Numbered from the stretch's first letter, positions 53,758-62,958 are shown. The stretch: DNA of 64,000 nt from Betaproteobacteria bacterium (GCA_020354125.1 CP070643.1:4007964-4071963); one strand, 5' to 3'. Translations and numbers: made by a program. The notes: generated by a model not told the origin, from the sequence alone.

Positions 53758-54081
53758 CCTGGTGGTTCGTCCCAAGATTTACGCTGTCACCTTTTGCGAT
53801 ATTGCGACTTGCTCCGGATTGTTTGACGGCAGCTTCAATACATCACGTTTCGCGTTTAGCTGGATCGAAGACGCCCTTGTGGTGGAAGTAGACAAGGCTT
53901 GCGGCTCGGGACCGATTGAGAATGCAATGCGACGAGCTGACATTGTTATAGATTGGGGACGGGATTTCAGGGGAATGATCGAGTCGGACCGAATCGGGCA
54001 CGGCAATACACGCGGCGCGACGATTGCTGTCCGGGTGCATGCCAAGCACGCTTCAAGTTCTCGAGTTGAATAAGACCGACT
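53758..54081. other. Region without a convincing gene
   Basis: Open frames of 60-110 codons exist on both strands (plus strand from 53738 to 54073, and two minus-strand frames), but none shows a ribosome binding site, a recognisable domain or a hydrophobic segment. One of them could be a degraded gene. It lies between the DUF6714-like gene and the convergent membrane protein gene. Confidence 0.4.
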
Positions 54082-55281
54082 TCAGACCAACGCTTCAGCG
54101 AGCCGCCCAAGCAAATCCTTGAATGAAAACTCGATCAGATACAGTGGCAGGAACGGCGCTGCTAACGCGCCTGTGGTTGTGACAACGTTCCTTAACGAAG
54201 CCGGAATGAAACGCATGCTGCGAACTGTATCGAAAGTGGCGCCGTAGTCCGCCATCGTTGAGGAGTCCGTCGAGTCCTTCAGTTCCTTGCCAACGTCTGC
54301 CCCGCTGTGCTTGACCCATCTCAAAAAGAACGCGTCAGATAGTTGATGTCCGAGCTTTCCGTATTGACTAAGGCCGATTCGCCGGCTTGTGTACAGGTCC
54401 GCCGAGAAGAAAAACATTGGCGCATAAATCAGCACAACACAAATCACAATAAAGACAAATACCTCGAGTCTGGACTGCTCGAAGCCAACGCCCTCGAAGA
54501 TCATGTTGTGTGCGACCGTCGATGACACCACGGCTGCAAACGCGACGAAAACCACCGCGAAAGTCTGCTGCGCCAACCCGAGCGTGCCCAAACCGCCAGC
54601 AAGGTCGGGATGTGTCGCATGCAGTGACAGGGGAATGCGAGAAACCTGATACAGGAAACGGGCCCAGATCAGGAAACGCCAAGCCCATCGAAACAAGATG
54701 AACTGAAATATCGGCGCGCTGACGAGGACGTACCACCAGGCGGCTGTACTCAAATCGTTAACATCGCCCGATGCGGGAGCAAACCAGTATAGGTCGAGCG
54801 CTCCAACGTCGACATCTCCGTAGCCTGGGCGGAAGAGCCAGGTCGAGGCATAAGCGACTACCAGCAAGATGACATCGGGCCACACCGAATCCCGACTTTT
54901 GGTTAGTCTGATCAGCGCTGCCTGAAACCGGTTTCGCTCGCTCTCGGGCACGACGCCTGTGGTCGCAAGATCCCGGATCGCCATGTCGACTGCAGGACTG
55001 ATTGCCATGTCGGCAAGCAGAAGTAATGGCAAGGCGACAAGAAGTCGGACCTGTGGGACGACATCGGTGATGAATGGCTGGGTTATTCCCTCCCCGTAAA
55101 AAGTTCCGGCAAGCAGTGTCAGCACGACCAGCGGCAGCCACATCACACCGAGTATCACCAGCAACTGGAACTTGATCGGAAACTCCGCAGTGGTTGATCC
55201 GAGCAGACGCCGCTTGAGCATGCGCGTGAAACCGCCACTAGACAACTGAAATATGGGCTCGGATTTGTCGCTGCTGCTCAT
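54082..55281 (-). CDS. Integral membrane protein of unknown function
   Basis: A 399-residue polytopic protein with roughly six to eight membrane helices: LLVILGVMWLPLVVLTLLAG, VRLLVALPLLLLADMAIS, SVWPDVILLVVAYASTWLF, FAVVFVAFAAVVSSTVAH, LEVFVFIVICVVLIYAPMFF and a C-terminal pair near VVTTTGALAAPFLPLYLIEF. Between them is a basic loop (RWAWRFLIWARFLYQVSR). No signature of a known transporter or enzyme was recognised. It stands alone, with a 213-bp gap to the next plus-strand gene. Confidence 0.75.
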   Translation of the reverse strand: MSSSDKSEPIFQLSSGGFTRMLKRRLLGSTTAEFPIKFQLLVILGVMWLPLVVLTLLAGTFYGEGITQPFITDVVPQVRLLVALPLLLLADMAISPAVDMAIRDLATTGVVPESERNRFQAALIRLTKSRDSVWPDVILLVVAYASTWLFRPGYGDVDVGALDLYWFAPASGDVNDLSTAAWWYVLVSAPIFQFILFRWAWRFLIWARFLYQVSRIPLSLHATHPDLAGGLGTLGLAQQTFAVVFVAFAAVVSSTVAHNMIFEGVGFEQSRLEVFVFIVICVVLIYAPMFFFSADLYTSRRIGLSQYGKLGHQLSDAFFLRWVKHSGADVGKELKDSTDSSTMADYGATFDTVRSMRFIPASLRNVVTTTGALAAPFLPLYLIEFSFKDLLGRLAEALV

Positions 55282-55494
55282 ATGCGTTCCGCAATAAAGA
55301 GTCTGATCATGACAATTTGTGCGCGAGCCGATGCGTTCCGGCCATGCGCGACGATGCGTTGCGCCAGAATATCAGTAATGCGACGATGTTGCCGCAGCCC
55401 AGCAACTATTCCTTCGGATCAGTTGCACAGGTCGGGGTCTTGCACGCTCAGACGTGATGCATATGACATTTAACAGGCTCGAGCTCAGTCTGGA

Positions 55495-55812
55495 ATGAAA
55501 CGAACGTTTCTTGTTCTGGCAACTGTATTGTGTGCTGCGGGCTGTCCGAACGGCAATAGTCCGGAAGGCAATCGGCTTTCGGTTCAAGCAGAACATCAGG
55601 CATGTAGTACCAATTCGGAATGCGTGCTCGTACAGCGTGACTGTGGCGAGTGTGACTGTGGAACGCCTGTCAACAAGAAATACCGGGCCGACTACATTGC
55701 CGAGAAGTAGAGCCGATGTGAAGGTTATCGTGGACCGGTGTGCGACCTATGGTGCCCATCAGCTGCGTCTGTATGTTTGAATGGAAAATGTACTGAGCAG
55801 GAAACAAAGTAG
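55495..55812 (+). pseudogene. Cysteine-rich lipoprotein interrupted by an in-frame amber codon
   Basis: The first part (codons 1-71) has a lipoprotein signal (LVLATVLCAAGCPNG) and CSTNSECVLVQRDCGECDCG ending in NKKYRADYIAEK. A TAG at 55708-55710 then stops it. The same frame reads on without interruption to a second TAG at 55810-55812, giving SRCEGYRGPVCDLWCPSAAS and VCLNGKC, which completes the usual cysteine spacing of this small secreted family (CxxDxxC ... NKKY ... RC ... VC ... GKC). One base change would restore a 105-residue protein. It may be a recent pseudogene, a readthrough gene or a sequencing error. Confidence 0.7.
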
Positions 55813-55868
55813 GCAGGCATATGCTTTGCTCGGGGGTGCCTACCGGCTACTGCCCGGGAAAGAGCGAC

Positions 55869-56240
55869 ATGAAACCCTGCAGAGAATGCCAGCATCAAGT
55901 CTCCGAGCAGGCGACAGCCTGCCCGCGATGCGGCGCGCCGTTTCCGGCGAGAGAAAAGTGGGACGGATGGGGTTACGAGTACAAGTCCAAAGCCACGTTC
56001 CTTGGATTACCGCTGCTGCATATTTCCTTCAAATTTAGACCGAACTATGTCCCGGTACCGGCAAGCGGTGTCATCGCGATTGGCCAATTCGCCAGCGGCA
56101 TCTTCACACTGTCCCAATTCGGGCTGGGGATCGTGAGTGTCAGCCAGTTCACTGTCGCCGGCTTTGCCATCGCTCAAATTGGAATGGCCTATTCGCTCAT
56201 TGCCCAGCTCGGCATCTACCTTCAGGAAGGACGCGGCTAG
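55869..56240 (+). CDS. Zinc-ribbon membrane-associated protein of unknown function
   Basis: A 123-residue protein. The N-terminus is a zinc ribbon with two CxxC pairs (KPCRECQHQVSEQATACPRCGAPF, taken in parts). It is followed by GYEYKSKATFLGLPLLHISF and a Gly/Ala/Phe-rich region with repeated IGQFASGIFTLSQFGLGIV and VSQFTVAGFAIAQIGMAYSL, a pattern of short hydrophobic repeats each with a Gln-Phe or Gln-Ile. ATG 55869 is chosen so that the ribbon starts the protein. Known in other proteobacteria as a conserved uncharacterised family. Confidence 0.68.
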   Translation: MKPCRECQHQVSEQATACPRCGAPFPAREKWDGWGYEYKSKATFLGLPLLHISFKFRPNYVPVPASGVIAIGQFASGIFTLSQFGLGIVSVSQFTVAGFAIAQIGMAYSLIAQLGIYLQEGRG

Positions 56241-56450
56241 CTGGTAATCAGCCTGAAAGACCTGTTGGGAATCTTCTGACGCGTTGTGCCGGCGCAGTGT
56301 TCGATCTCCGCGACCGCTTAGGCGATCCGGAGCGAGCAATGGGTGTTGGAATCGTAACGATCCTGCGGCACGATAACGCTCGGAGATACCAGTTGATCAA
56401 ATCGAGGATCTCTCCGGCGAAGCCGGTAATCGAAACAGTCGAGCAGCATT

Positions 56451-56813
56451 ATGCGAATTGTTGATTATGCCCTTGCGACTGACGGCGGAACGCAAGTTAT
56501 CGATCTGGAAAAGGACGATGGCCAAAGAGTCTGCATTGGACTCGACGGGAGAATGGATTCGACGGGCGCGGGCAAGCAACTCTTCATTGGAGCCGGCCCC
56601 GAGAGCCCGAACGTTCTCATGCTGCCGATCGCTGGTCCGGAGGAGAACGAAGTCCTATTGCTACTGCAACGCTGGCTCGAGGAGACACAGGGATCCACTC
56701 GCAGGGAATTTCTCATGTCGGCCGATATTGAGACCTTACAGGGCCAGGATCTTCTGGATCGGTTGGCACTGGAATTCTTGCTGGTGGTCCGGCCCCGTGA
56801 CGTCGGCACATAG
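56451..56813 (+). CDS. Hypothetical protein
   Basis: A 120-residue soluble, acidic protein without a recognised domain. Recognisable stretches are DLEKDDGQRVCIGLDGRMDS and LPIAGPEENEVLLLLQRWLE; the C-terminus is helical (LLDRLALEFLLVVRPRD). The coding look is better than that of the overlapping frames on either strand. A GAGCAG lies before the ATG. It is preceded by 210 bp without a gene. Confidence 0.5.
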   Translation: MRIVDYALATDGGTQVIDLEKDDGQRVCIGLDGRMDSTGAGKQLFIGAGPESPNVLMLPIAGPEENEVLLLLQRWLEETQGSTRREFLMSADIETLQGQDLLDRLALEFLLVVRPRDVGT

Positions 56814-56897
56814 CGCCCGCAATGACGATGGAGGCTTGAACTGTCTGAGCGTCATGGCCTCGCGCGCGTATCCTCTCAATCCTGTACGATGCATGAC

Positions 56898-57377
56898 ATG
56901 ATGAGAGCCTTGATTGTTGCCTTGAGTTTGCTTGTCTCGGTTAACGCGTTAGCAGAGGAAACCGCGGGTGAGGAACATCACGCCGCTGAGGAGAGCCATG
57001 GCAAGCACGCTTTGGCGTTGTTTGTCGGCGTGACCCGTGAACATGGTGACAACCTCGCCACACTTGGCATCGAGTATTCATACCGCTTCGACGAAAAATG
57101 GTCGGTAGGCGGTGTGATTGAACGGGCAGATCGAGACCAGGACTCCACACTCGTTATTGCGTTCCTACACTTCTGGCCCTGGAAGGAACTGTTTGTGGGG
57201 GCCGGCGTTGGCAGGAAGGACCCGGCCGACGAGAGGCAGAACACGTTGCGGGCTACTGTCGGTTACGAGTTCGAGTTAGGCGGGGGCTGGGCGATTGCGC
57301 CTAGTGTAAACCTCGACGTGATCGAGCACGAAGAAGACGAAGAGGTCTACGGTATTTCTATTGGCAAGCGGTTTTGA
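56898..57377 (+). CDS. Small outer-membrane beta-barrel-like protein
   Basis: A 159-residue protein with a signal peptide (RALIVALSLLVSVNALAEE). A His/Glu-rich linker follows (EEHHAAEESHGKHA), then about eight amphipathic strands: ALALFVGVTREHG, ATLGIEYSYRFDEKWSVGGV, LVIAFLHFWPWKELFVGAGV, LRATVGYEFELGGGWAIAPS and ending in EVYGISIGKRF with the C-terminal Phe of outer-membrane barrels. The start among the ATGs at 56889, 56898 and 56901 is uncertain. The His-rich segment could bind metal. Function unknown. Confidence 0.65.
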   Translation: MMRALIVALSLLVSVNALAEETAGEEHHAAEESHGKHALALFVGVTREHGDNLATLGIEYSYRFDEKWSVGGVIERADRDQDSTLVIAFLHFWPWKELFVGAGVGRKDPADERQNTLRATVGYEFELGGGWAIAPSVNLDVIEHEEDEEVYGISIGKRF

Positions 57378-57433
57378 CGAACATCAGTGCGGATATGGAC
57401 AAAGTCGTTACGTAAGCGTGGCGCGGCAGAGCC

Positions 57434-57652
57434 TTACCAGTTGATCTCGATCTCGAAGCTGGTGCCGTCGTCGCCGACCTCCAACTCAAGCTCGACCTGG
57501 ACCTGGTCGGGCACGTCGATAGTGAACTTCAGCCCCTCCCGGACGAACTGGACGTCGTTCTGGCGCTCCAGGGTATCGGCAATGCGGTGCAGCAGCTTGG
57601 CTGCCTCTTCGCGGCGCATCTCGCGCTTCTCTTCAATTTCGAGCAGATCCAT
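57434..57652 (-). CDS. Amphi-Trp domain protein
   Basis: A 72-residue protein of the amphi-Trp family: EIEEKREMRREEAAKLLHRI, LKFTIDVPDQVQVELELEVG and the closing FEIEINW with the C-terminal Trp. The ATG at 57652 (MDLLEIEEK) is used; the frame extends to 57730 but the added stretch lacks the family's features. Found scattered in bacteria and archaea, function unknown. It lies before ppiC on the same strand, 159 bp away. Confidence 0.8.
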   Translation of the reverse strand: MDLLEIEEKREMRREEAAKLLHRIADTLERQNDVQFVREGLKFTIDVPDQVQVELELEVGDDGTSFEIEINW

Positions 57653-57811
57653 CTTAGTCTCCTGAAAGTGCGGGTAGGCTGTATCCATTGCCCCGATCCC
57701 TGACGCTGCCACAGCCTCGATGAAAGTCAAACATATTCATCGCGAGTCTATTTCTTACTCGACCTGACTCGTTATTGCGGCACGCTAGCGATGTGCCGGG
57801 CGAACCTCTTG

Positions 57812-58093
57812 TCAGTCGTCGCGACTGGTAATCTCGACGAGGTGGTAGCCGAACTGTGTCTTCACTGGGCCGTACACTTTACCGACCTCACCGCTGAACA
57901 CGACTTCGTCGAACTCGGCCACCATCATGCCGGGGCTGAATGTTCCGAGATCTCCGCCCTGGGCGCTGGATGGGCAGGTCGAGTGCTCGCGCGCAACGTC
58001 GGCGAAATCGGCGCCGTCGGCGATCTGCTGCTTGAGATCGTTACATTTCTCCTCGCTGTCGACGAGGATGTGGCGGGCGCTTGCTTTTGGCAT
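57812..58093 (-). CDS. ppiC: Parvulin-type peptidyl-prolyl isomerase
   Basis: A 93-residue single parvulin domain without a signal peptide, so cytosolic, as in PpiC. Landmarks are SARHILVDSEEKCNDLK, FADVAREHSTCPSSAQGGD with the catalytic Cys, and GPVKTQFGYHLVEI. The ATG at 58093 (MPKASARHIL) is preferred over an upstream start at 58150, because it begins directly at the domain. It catalyses cis-trans isomerisation of prolyl bonds. Confidence 0.92.
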   Translation of the reverse strand: MPKASARHILVDSEEKCNDLKQQIADGADFADVAREHSTCPSSAQGGDLGTFSPGMMVAEFDEVVFSGEVGKVYGPVKTQFGYHLVEITSRDD

Positions 58094-58394
58094 GGTGTGT
58101 CCTTTGAATTGAGTGGATAGGCTGGCTTGCGGGCTGACCGGCCAGAACACTATAGCCCGATAATGTGACGGGAGGTGACAGATTAGGTAGGACGCCGGGA
58201 CGAGACACTGCCTATCCTGGAGGCGTAGCCTTTATCGTCTGCTTGGGTTTAGCTCCGTCCTCTGAGAGTGCGCAGGATAATGAGAAGCCGATCAAATGCT
58301 GAATAGGGCACGGTGCAAACCGTGTCACAAAGGATGAATTTCGGTTAGGGTCTATAAAGACAAGAAATCCTCCTAAAACAACAAAGGTGGCTCC
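58094..58394. other. Intergenic region between divergent ppiC and SDR genes
   Basis: A 301-bp gap. It holds a small hairpin (CACGGT/ACCGTG around GCAA) near 58310-58325 and an AT-rich tract with TATAAAGA near 58350 before the SDR gene, a candidate promoter. AGGTGG lies just before the SDR ATG. No gene was supported. Confidence 0.5.
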
Positions 58395-59117
58395 ATGCCA
58401 AATGCTCTAAAAGATCAGGTCGCGTTGATTACCGGTGCCAGCCGAGGTATTGGCAAGGCTATTGCCGTCAGGCTTGCCAAACAGGGAGTCAGCGTGGCTC
58501 TCGTTTCCCGAAATGTCGAAGCGCTGAAGGAGACGGCACAAGTGTGTAGTGAGTTTGGAAATCCTGTCCTGACCCTCCCTTGTGATCTCGCAAATACGGG
58601 CTCGATACAAAATCTGGTGAGCCAGACAACGGCCAAGCTCGGCGGGCTCAATATTCTGGTCAACAACGCGGGTGTTGCCATTACAGATCCGGCCGACAGT
58701 GGGGAATTAGAAGACTGGGACTTGACCATCGACATCAATCTGAGAGCGTTGATGCACCTGACTCGCCACGCCCTTCCTGAAATAGAAAAAGCAAGCCGGG
58801 GGGCGGTGATCAATATCGCCTCAATGGCGGGAAGAAGGCCGTTTGGTGGCGCCAGCGCCTACTGCGCAACCAAGCACGGAGTGGTTGGCTTCAGCCATGC
58901 CCTGTTCGAAGATGTCCGCGAAAGAAACATCAAGGTCTCCGCCGTCTGCCCCGGATATGTTGCAACTGAAATGACTTCGGAAATGGGGCTAGCTGTAGAA
59001 AAGATGATACAAGCCGACGGTGTTGCAAAGGCGGTTGAATTCGTCCTGACCTATCCCGATAACGCTTGCCCGATCGAGATCCAGATCATGCCCCAACGAT
59101 CGCCCTATAGCTCCTGA
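58395..59117 (+). CDS. Short-chain dehydrogenase/reductase, 3-oxoacyl-ACP-reductase-like
   Basis: A 240-residue SDR of the FabG-like type. NAD(P) loop TGASRGIGKAIA at about residues 14-25, NNAGVAI, the Ser in NIASMAGRRP and YCATKHGVVGF with Tyr-x-x-x-Lys. The C-terminus is atypically short after PGYVATEMTSEMG, and the substrate cannot be inferred. Isolated gene with a likely own promoter. Its wording is somewhat less GC-rich than the neighbours, which may indicate a separate origin. Confidence 0.85.
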   Translation: MPNALKDQVALITGASRGIGKAIAVRLAKQGVSVALVSRNVEALKETAQVCSEFGNPVLTLPCDLANTGSIQNLVSQTTAKLGGLNILVNNAGVAITDPADSGELEDWDLTIDINLRALMHLTRHALPEIEKASRGAVINIASMAGRRPFGGASAYCATKHGVVGFSHALFEDVRERNIKVSAVCPGYVATEMTSEMGLAVEKMIQADGVAKAVEFVLTYPDNACPIEIQIMPQRSPYSS

Positions 59118-59548
59118 AGTGCGCGCTGCGCTCCGCTTGCGGGGACACGCGCGCACCGCGCACCTGTCCCCAAGCATGACCGCTTGTACCGTTTGCTCAT
59201 AGCACGATCGCGGCAAGCGGTTTGACATCTGCCGCAAGAACGCAATTTCGAATTGGGCGTGTTACGCCATGGAAGTGGATCACATCCAAGCGCAGATTCG
59301 TCGGCTGTCCAGCGTGCCCACGCTGGCATTGATTCTGCGTTCCCTAGATCAGCCTTCAGCTCCCAGCGCCCGACTGAAGAAGATCAAGTAATTGTTTTAA
59401 AACGACTTGTACATTCGGTGAGGAGCGCGATCAGTCGCCGTGATCTTCGTCGAAACCGTTGCCACGGCGACGTCCGGCTGAGCTGACGGCAGACACGAGT
59501 GGCACGGAAACGACAGCAGGCTTCGGCATGACACGCTACGAGATATCA
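59118..59548. other. Non-coding region with palindrome upstream of the pseudopilin gene
   Basis: This gap of about 430 bp has a long imperfect inverted repeat at 59135-59175 (GCTTGCGGGGACA and TGTCCCCAAGC around a CGCG-rich loop), placed like a terminator or REP-type element after the SDR gene. An AT-rich patch (AATTGTTTTAAAACGACTTG) near 59390 is a promoter candidate. No gene was supported. Confidence 0.5.
59135..59175. repeat. Inverted repeat (possible terminator or REP-type element)
   Basis: Arms GCTTGCGGGGACA (59135-59147) and TGTCCCCAAGC (59165-59175) pair with one bulged C around a GC-rich loop. The structure lies 18 bp after the SDR stop. There is no T run, so it may be a processed or bidirectional stop signal rather than a classical terminator. 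Confidence 0.6.
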
Positions 59549-60256
59549 ATGAGTCAAAAGCAGAGCGGATTCACCTTGATCGAAATCGCGATCGTACTGG
59601 TAATCATCGGCTTGCTGCTTGGTGGAGTACTCAAGGGCGAGGAGCTGATCACGAGTGCGCGAGTGCGCAATCTGATTTCGCAACAGGATGGTGTCAAAGC
59701 CGCTTTCTTCGGCTTCCAGGATCGCTACGGCGCGCTGCCGGGAGATTACCCGGGTGCGTTCGCCAATATCGCCGGCATTTCAACTGCCGCATGCGGCAGC
59801 GGTGTGGGCAACGGTAACGGCCGCATTGAGGCCGGTGACGAGGCGCGACTGGCATGGGAGCATTTGTCCAAGTCCGGATTCATCACCGGCAGGTTCACCT
59901 GTGCTGCCGCCGACAGTGCGGACACAACGCCGGTGAATTCCTACGGTATCTATCTGCAAGTGGTCTACGACGGGATCTACGGTGCCGGCACAAGTGGTAC
60001 ACCGGCTCCGCCACGGCACAACGTCAAGACTGGCGCACAGATTCCGGTCGAGCTGATTGCGGAAATGGATCGCAAGATCGATGATGGGATGCCGAATGCC
60101 GGCGCTTTTCAGTTTTCACGCTATCAGGGTAATGCCGCGGCGGCTCCCACCGACAACAGCACGACTGCGCCGGCATGCACCAGCGCTAGCACCTTGGTTG
60201 GCATTTGGAACACGACGAACGGCAGCAGCAACTGCGGTGCTGCGAGCTTACTCTGA
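59549..60256 (+). CDS. Type IV pilin-like (pseudopilin) protein
   Basis: A 235-residue prepilin. After a short leader the cleavage site is QSG|FTLIEIAIVLVIIGLLLG with Phe+1 and Glu+5, giving a hydrophobic N-terminal helix. The globular part has GNGNGRIEAGDEARLAWEHL and two closing cysteines (APACTSASTLVGIW, SSNCGAASLL) that may form the D-region disulfide. The start is ATG 59549 or ATG 59528. No prepilin peptidase or assembly gene is nearby, so it is an orphan minor pilin or pseudopilin that would use machinery from elsewhere. A strong terminator follows at 60312. Confidence 0.85.
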   Translation: MSQKQSGFTLIEIAIVLVIIGLLLGGVLKGEELITSARVRNLISQQDGVKAAFFGFQDRYGALPGDYPGAFANIAGISTAACGSGVGNGNGRIEAGDEARLAWEHLSKSGFITGRFTCAAADSADTTPVNSYGIYLQVVYDGIYGAGTSGTPAPPRHNVKTGAQIPVELIAEMDRKIDDGMPNAGAFQFSRYQGNAAAAPTDNSTTAPACTSASTLVGIWNTTNGSSNCGAASLL

Positions 60257-60311
60257 TCGCCATTTGACACGGAAGTGATTATCGATCCGGCGTGCACAAG
60301 CCGCGTCTCGG

Positions 60312-60334
60312 AGCCCGCGCCAGCGGGCTTTTTT
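60312..60334 (+). terminator. Rho-independent terminator after the pseudopilin gene
   Basis: A 7-bp stem (AGCCCGC with GCGGGCT) around a GCCA loop is followed by TTTTTTCTTT. It lies about 55 bp after the pilin stop and separates it from the symporter gene. Confidence 0.92.
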
Positions 60335-60419
60335 CTTTCCTGAAGAAACTTCTCGGCCAGCGCCAGCGATTCTTGTATTCGGTTGACATAACCAGCCGAT
60401 AAGCGCTAGAGAAGTACGC

Positions 60420-62306
60420 ATGATTGATCTGCTAATCGTGGCAGCGTTCGTTGTTTACGCCATCTACTCGGGCCTGTCGGCAAGGCGTGCCGCGTCAACC
60501 GGTTTGCAGGAGTATTTCCTGGCGGGGCGAACCATCAAGGGCTGGCGCGCCGGAGTGAGTATGGCGGCCACTCAGTTCGCTGCCGACACGCCGCTATTGG
60601 TGGTGGGGCTCATCGCTTCCGGTGGAATCTTTCTGATCTGGCAGCTGTGGGTGTACGGCATCGCGTTCCTCATGATGGGCTTTGTGTTTGCTGTGCACTG
60701 GCGTCGCGCGGGTGTGCTAACCGATGCGGAGTTCACAGAATTACGGTACAGCGCGCGCGGTGCGCTGGCGTTGCGCACAGTCAAAGCGCTTTACTACGGT
60801 ACTCTGATCAACTGCGTGGTGATGGCATTTGTGCTGGTTGCGGCGATTCGCATTGCCGAAGTGTTTCTGCCATGGCACGAATGGCTCAGCGCCGATTTTT
60901 ATCAGAGCCTTGTCCAATTGACCCGTGCAACGGGATTGTCGATTGGCAACACTGCGACGGGGCTTGATGCGGATATTTCGACGACGAACAATGCCATCAG
61001 CATCGTCGTGTTGATGAGTTTCACCTTGTTTTACTCCGCCACTGGTGGTTTGCGTTCGGTGGTTGCCACCGACGTGGTGCAGTTCACGCTTGCCATACTC
61101 GGTACCCTCGCCTATGCGGTAGTAATGCTCAACGCCACCGGCGGGCTTTCCGGACTGAGCGAGCGCATTGTCGATATTTATGGCCAGGCCACAGCGTCCG
61201 AGCTGCTTTCATTTTCACCAACTGGTGAAGCGTTGTTGCTGCCATTTCTTGTGATCATCGCTCTGCAGTGGTTCTTTCAGATGAACAGCGACGGCACTGG
61301 ATACTTGGCGCAACGGTCGATGGCGTGCCGCACCGACCGTGACGCGCGGATTGCGGCGGTCGTGTTCTCCTGGCTGCAGATTGTGCTCCGCAGTCTGATC
61401 TGGATTGTCATCGGCCTGGGATTGTTGGTGCTCTATCCGTTTGACCCACAGGCAGCCGGTAGCGACGAGTTCATCGCTTCGCGCGAAATGCTGTTTGTGC
61501 AGGGCATCGATGACTTGCTGCAGCCCGGACTGCGGGGTTTGATGCTGACCGGATTGCTCGCGGCACTGGCATCCACGGTCGATACGCATCTGAACTGGGG
61601 TGCCAGCTACTGGAGTAACGACTTGTACGATCGCCTGGTTTGTCGTGCCTGGCTGAAACGCACACCGGGAAACCGGGAACTGGTGTGGGTCGCGCGATGG
61701 TCCAATGTGTTGATTCTGGCACTGGCGCTGATCATCATGAGCCAGTTGGGATCGATCCAGCAGGGTTGGAAGATGTCGCTTCTGCTGGGTGCCGGGACAG
61801 GATCCGTGCTCGTCTTGCGATGGCTATGGGAGCGCATCAATCTCTACTCCGAGCTGGCAGCCATTGTTGTGGCGCTGATTGCCAGTGGTTTTCTCCTGCA
61901 TTTGTTTCCCGAGCCGGATCAGGAGTGGCTGCGGTTGGCGTTGATGGCTTTGCTGAGCACCGTTGCAGCGGTGGGCATCACCTTCGTCACGCCGCCTACC
62001 GATCAGCATGTTCTGTCGGCTTTTTACCGACGTGTGAAGCCAGTCGGGTGGTGGCGTAAGACGGCGATAGCAAATGGCGAGGACGGTGCCATGCCGTTGA
62101 TTCGGTTTCGACGTGATGCGATGTTGGTGGCAACCGGCTCGGTCTCGTTACTGTTCATGCTCGTTGGCCTCGGCCGGCTTCTTGTTGGTGCGCCCGGTGA
62201 CTCCATCATGGTTTCGCTATTGTTTGTATCGATTTCACTCGCGGCTTTGCCATTTTGGTGGTCAGCGGTTGCCAAACACGGCACTGCTGATCAGCATGTT
62301 GCCTGA
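60420..62306 (+). CDS. Sodium:solute symporter (SSS/SLC5 family)
   Basis: A 628-residue polytopic transporter with the family's LeuT-like layout, about 13 membrane helices. Landmarks are LQEYFLAGRTIKGWRAGVSM in helix 1-2, YSATGGLRSVVATDVVQFTL (the SSS signature region) and LRGLMLTGLLAALASTVDTH. It imports a solute with Na+; the closest subfamily cannot be assigned. Monocistronic, with a terminator before it and the DM13 gene 180 bp later. Confidence 0.88.
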   Translation: MIDLLIVAAFVVYAIYSGLSARRAASTGLQEYFLAGRTIKGWRAGVSMAATQFAADTPLLVVGLIASGGIFLIWQLWVYGIAFLMMGFVFAVHWRRAGVLTDAEFTELRYSARGALALRTVKALYYGTLINCVVMAFVLVAAIRIAEVFLPWHEWLSADFYQSLVQLTRATGLSIGNTATGLDADISTTNNAISIVVLMSFTLFYSATGGLRSVVATDVVQFTLAILGTLAYAVVMLNATGGLSGLSERIVDIYGQATASELLSFSPTGEALLLPFLVIIALQWFFQMNSDGTGYLAQRSMACRTDRDARIAAVVFSWLQIVLRSLIWIVIGLGLLVLYPFDPQAAGSDEFIASREMLFVQGIDDLLQPGLRGLMLTGLLAALASTVDTHLNWGASYWSNDLYDRLVCRAWLKRTPGNRELVWVARWSNVLILALALIIMSQLGSIQQGWKMSLLLGAGTGSVLVLRWLWERINLYSELAAIVVALIASGFLLHLFPEPDQEWLRLALMALLSTVAAVGITFVTPPTDQHVLSAFYRRVKPVGWWRKTAIANGEDGAMPLIRFRRDAMLVATGSVSLLFMLVGLGRLLVGAPGDSIMVSLLFVSISLAALPFWWSAVAKHGTADQHVA

Positions 62307-62487
62307 CCAACACGCGCTTTCGCTTGTCAAAGTCCTACCAGTAGGCCGGATTCCGGCATCTGACTAATGCCTTGGATCGTATGGGACATGGATGTGTCGT
62401 TCTTGTGACCGCAAGTACCCCGCAGAGAGGGAACTGCGGTGTAATGGCTAGATCGACAATGTTGGCTCATTAATCGTTGGAGATGTC

Positions 62488-62958
62488 ATGAAGAAACTGC
62501 TTTTGTTGGTCGTCACCCACGCCTTTGCCGGAATGATTGGGTTTGCCGCGGGCATTTACTTGCTGCCCATTCTGATTGCGCCGCCCGCGCCGGGAGAAGC
62601 CGAAGTGATGGCGGTGGCGGCCGACGCCATGTTCACCGGCGAGTTTCGCAAAGATCTGAAGGATAGCGACGCGTTCCACTGGGGCGAAGGTACGGTTTCG
62701 GTCAGCCGAACCGCGGTGTCGTTGAAGGGAAGCCTCGCGCCTGGTCCCGATTACAAACTGTATTTGTCGCCAGAGTTCGTCGAGACGGAAGCCGATTTCA
62801 TGCGTTTGAAGTCGAACATGGTACGGGTGGGTGACGTCAAGACTTTTGAAAACTTCGTGGTGAACCTGCCCGACTCGGTTGATCCGGCAGCGTACAACAC
62901 GGTTATTGTCTGGTGCGAGTCATTCGCGCAGTTCATTACCGCCGCAGAGTATCGATAG
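62488..62958 (+). CDS. DM13-domain membrane-anchored protein
   Basis: A 156-residue protein with an N-terminal membrane anchor or signal (FAGMIGFAAGIYLLPILIAP). The DM13 domain, thought to be involved in electron transfer or redox sensing, covers about residues 40-156: AMFTGEFRKDLKDSDAFHWG, SLAPGPDYKLYLSPEFV and NTVIVWCESFAQFITAAEYR with the conserved Cys. GGAG precedes the ATG. Located outside the cytoplasm. Confidence 0.82.
   Translation: MKKLLLLVVTHAFAGMIGFAAGIYLLPILIAPPAPGEAEVMAVAADAMFTGEFRKDLKDSDAFHWGEGTVSVSRTAVSLKGSLAPGPDYKLYLSPEFVETEADFMRLKSNMVRVGDVKTFENFVVNLPDSVDPAAYNTVIVWCESFAQFITAAEYR

Noticed and set aside
53738..54073. Plus-strand 111-codon gene overlapping the DUF6714-like gene
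   Set aside because: No ribosome binding site or recognisable domain, and competing open frames on the other strand.
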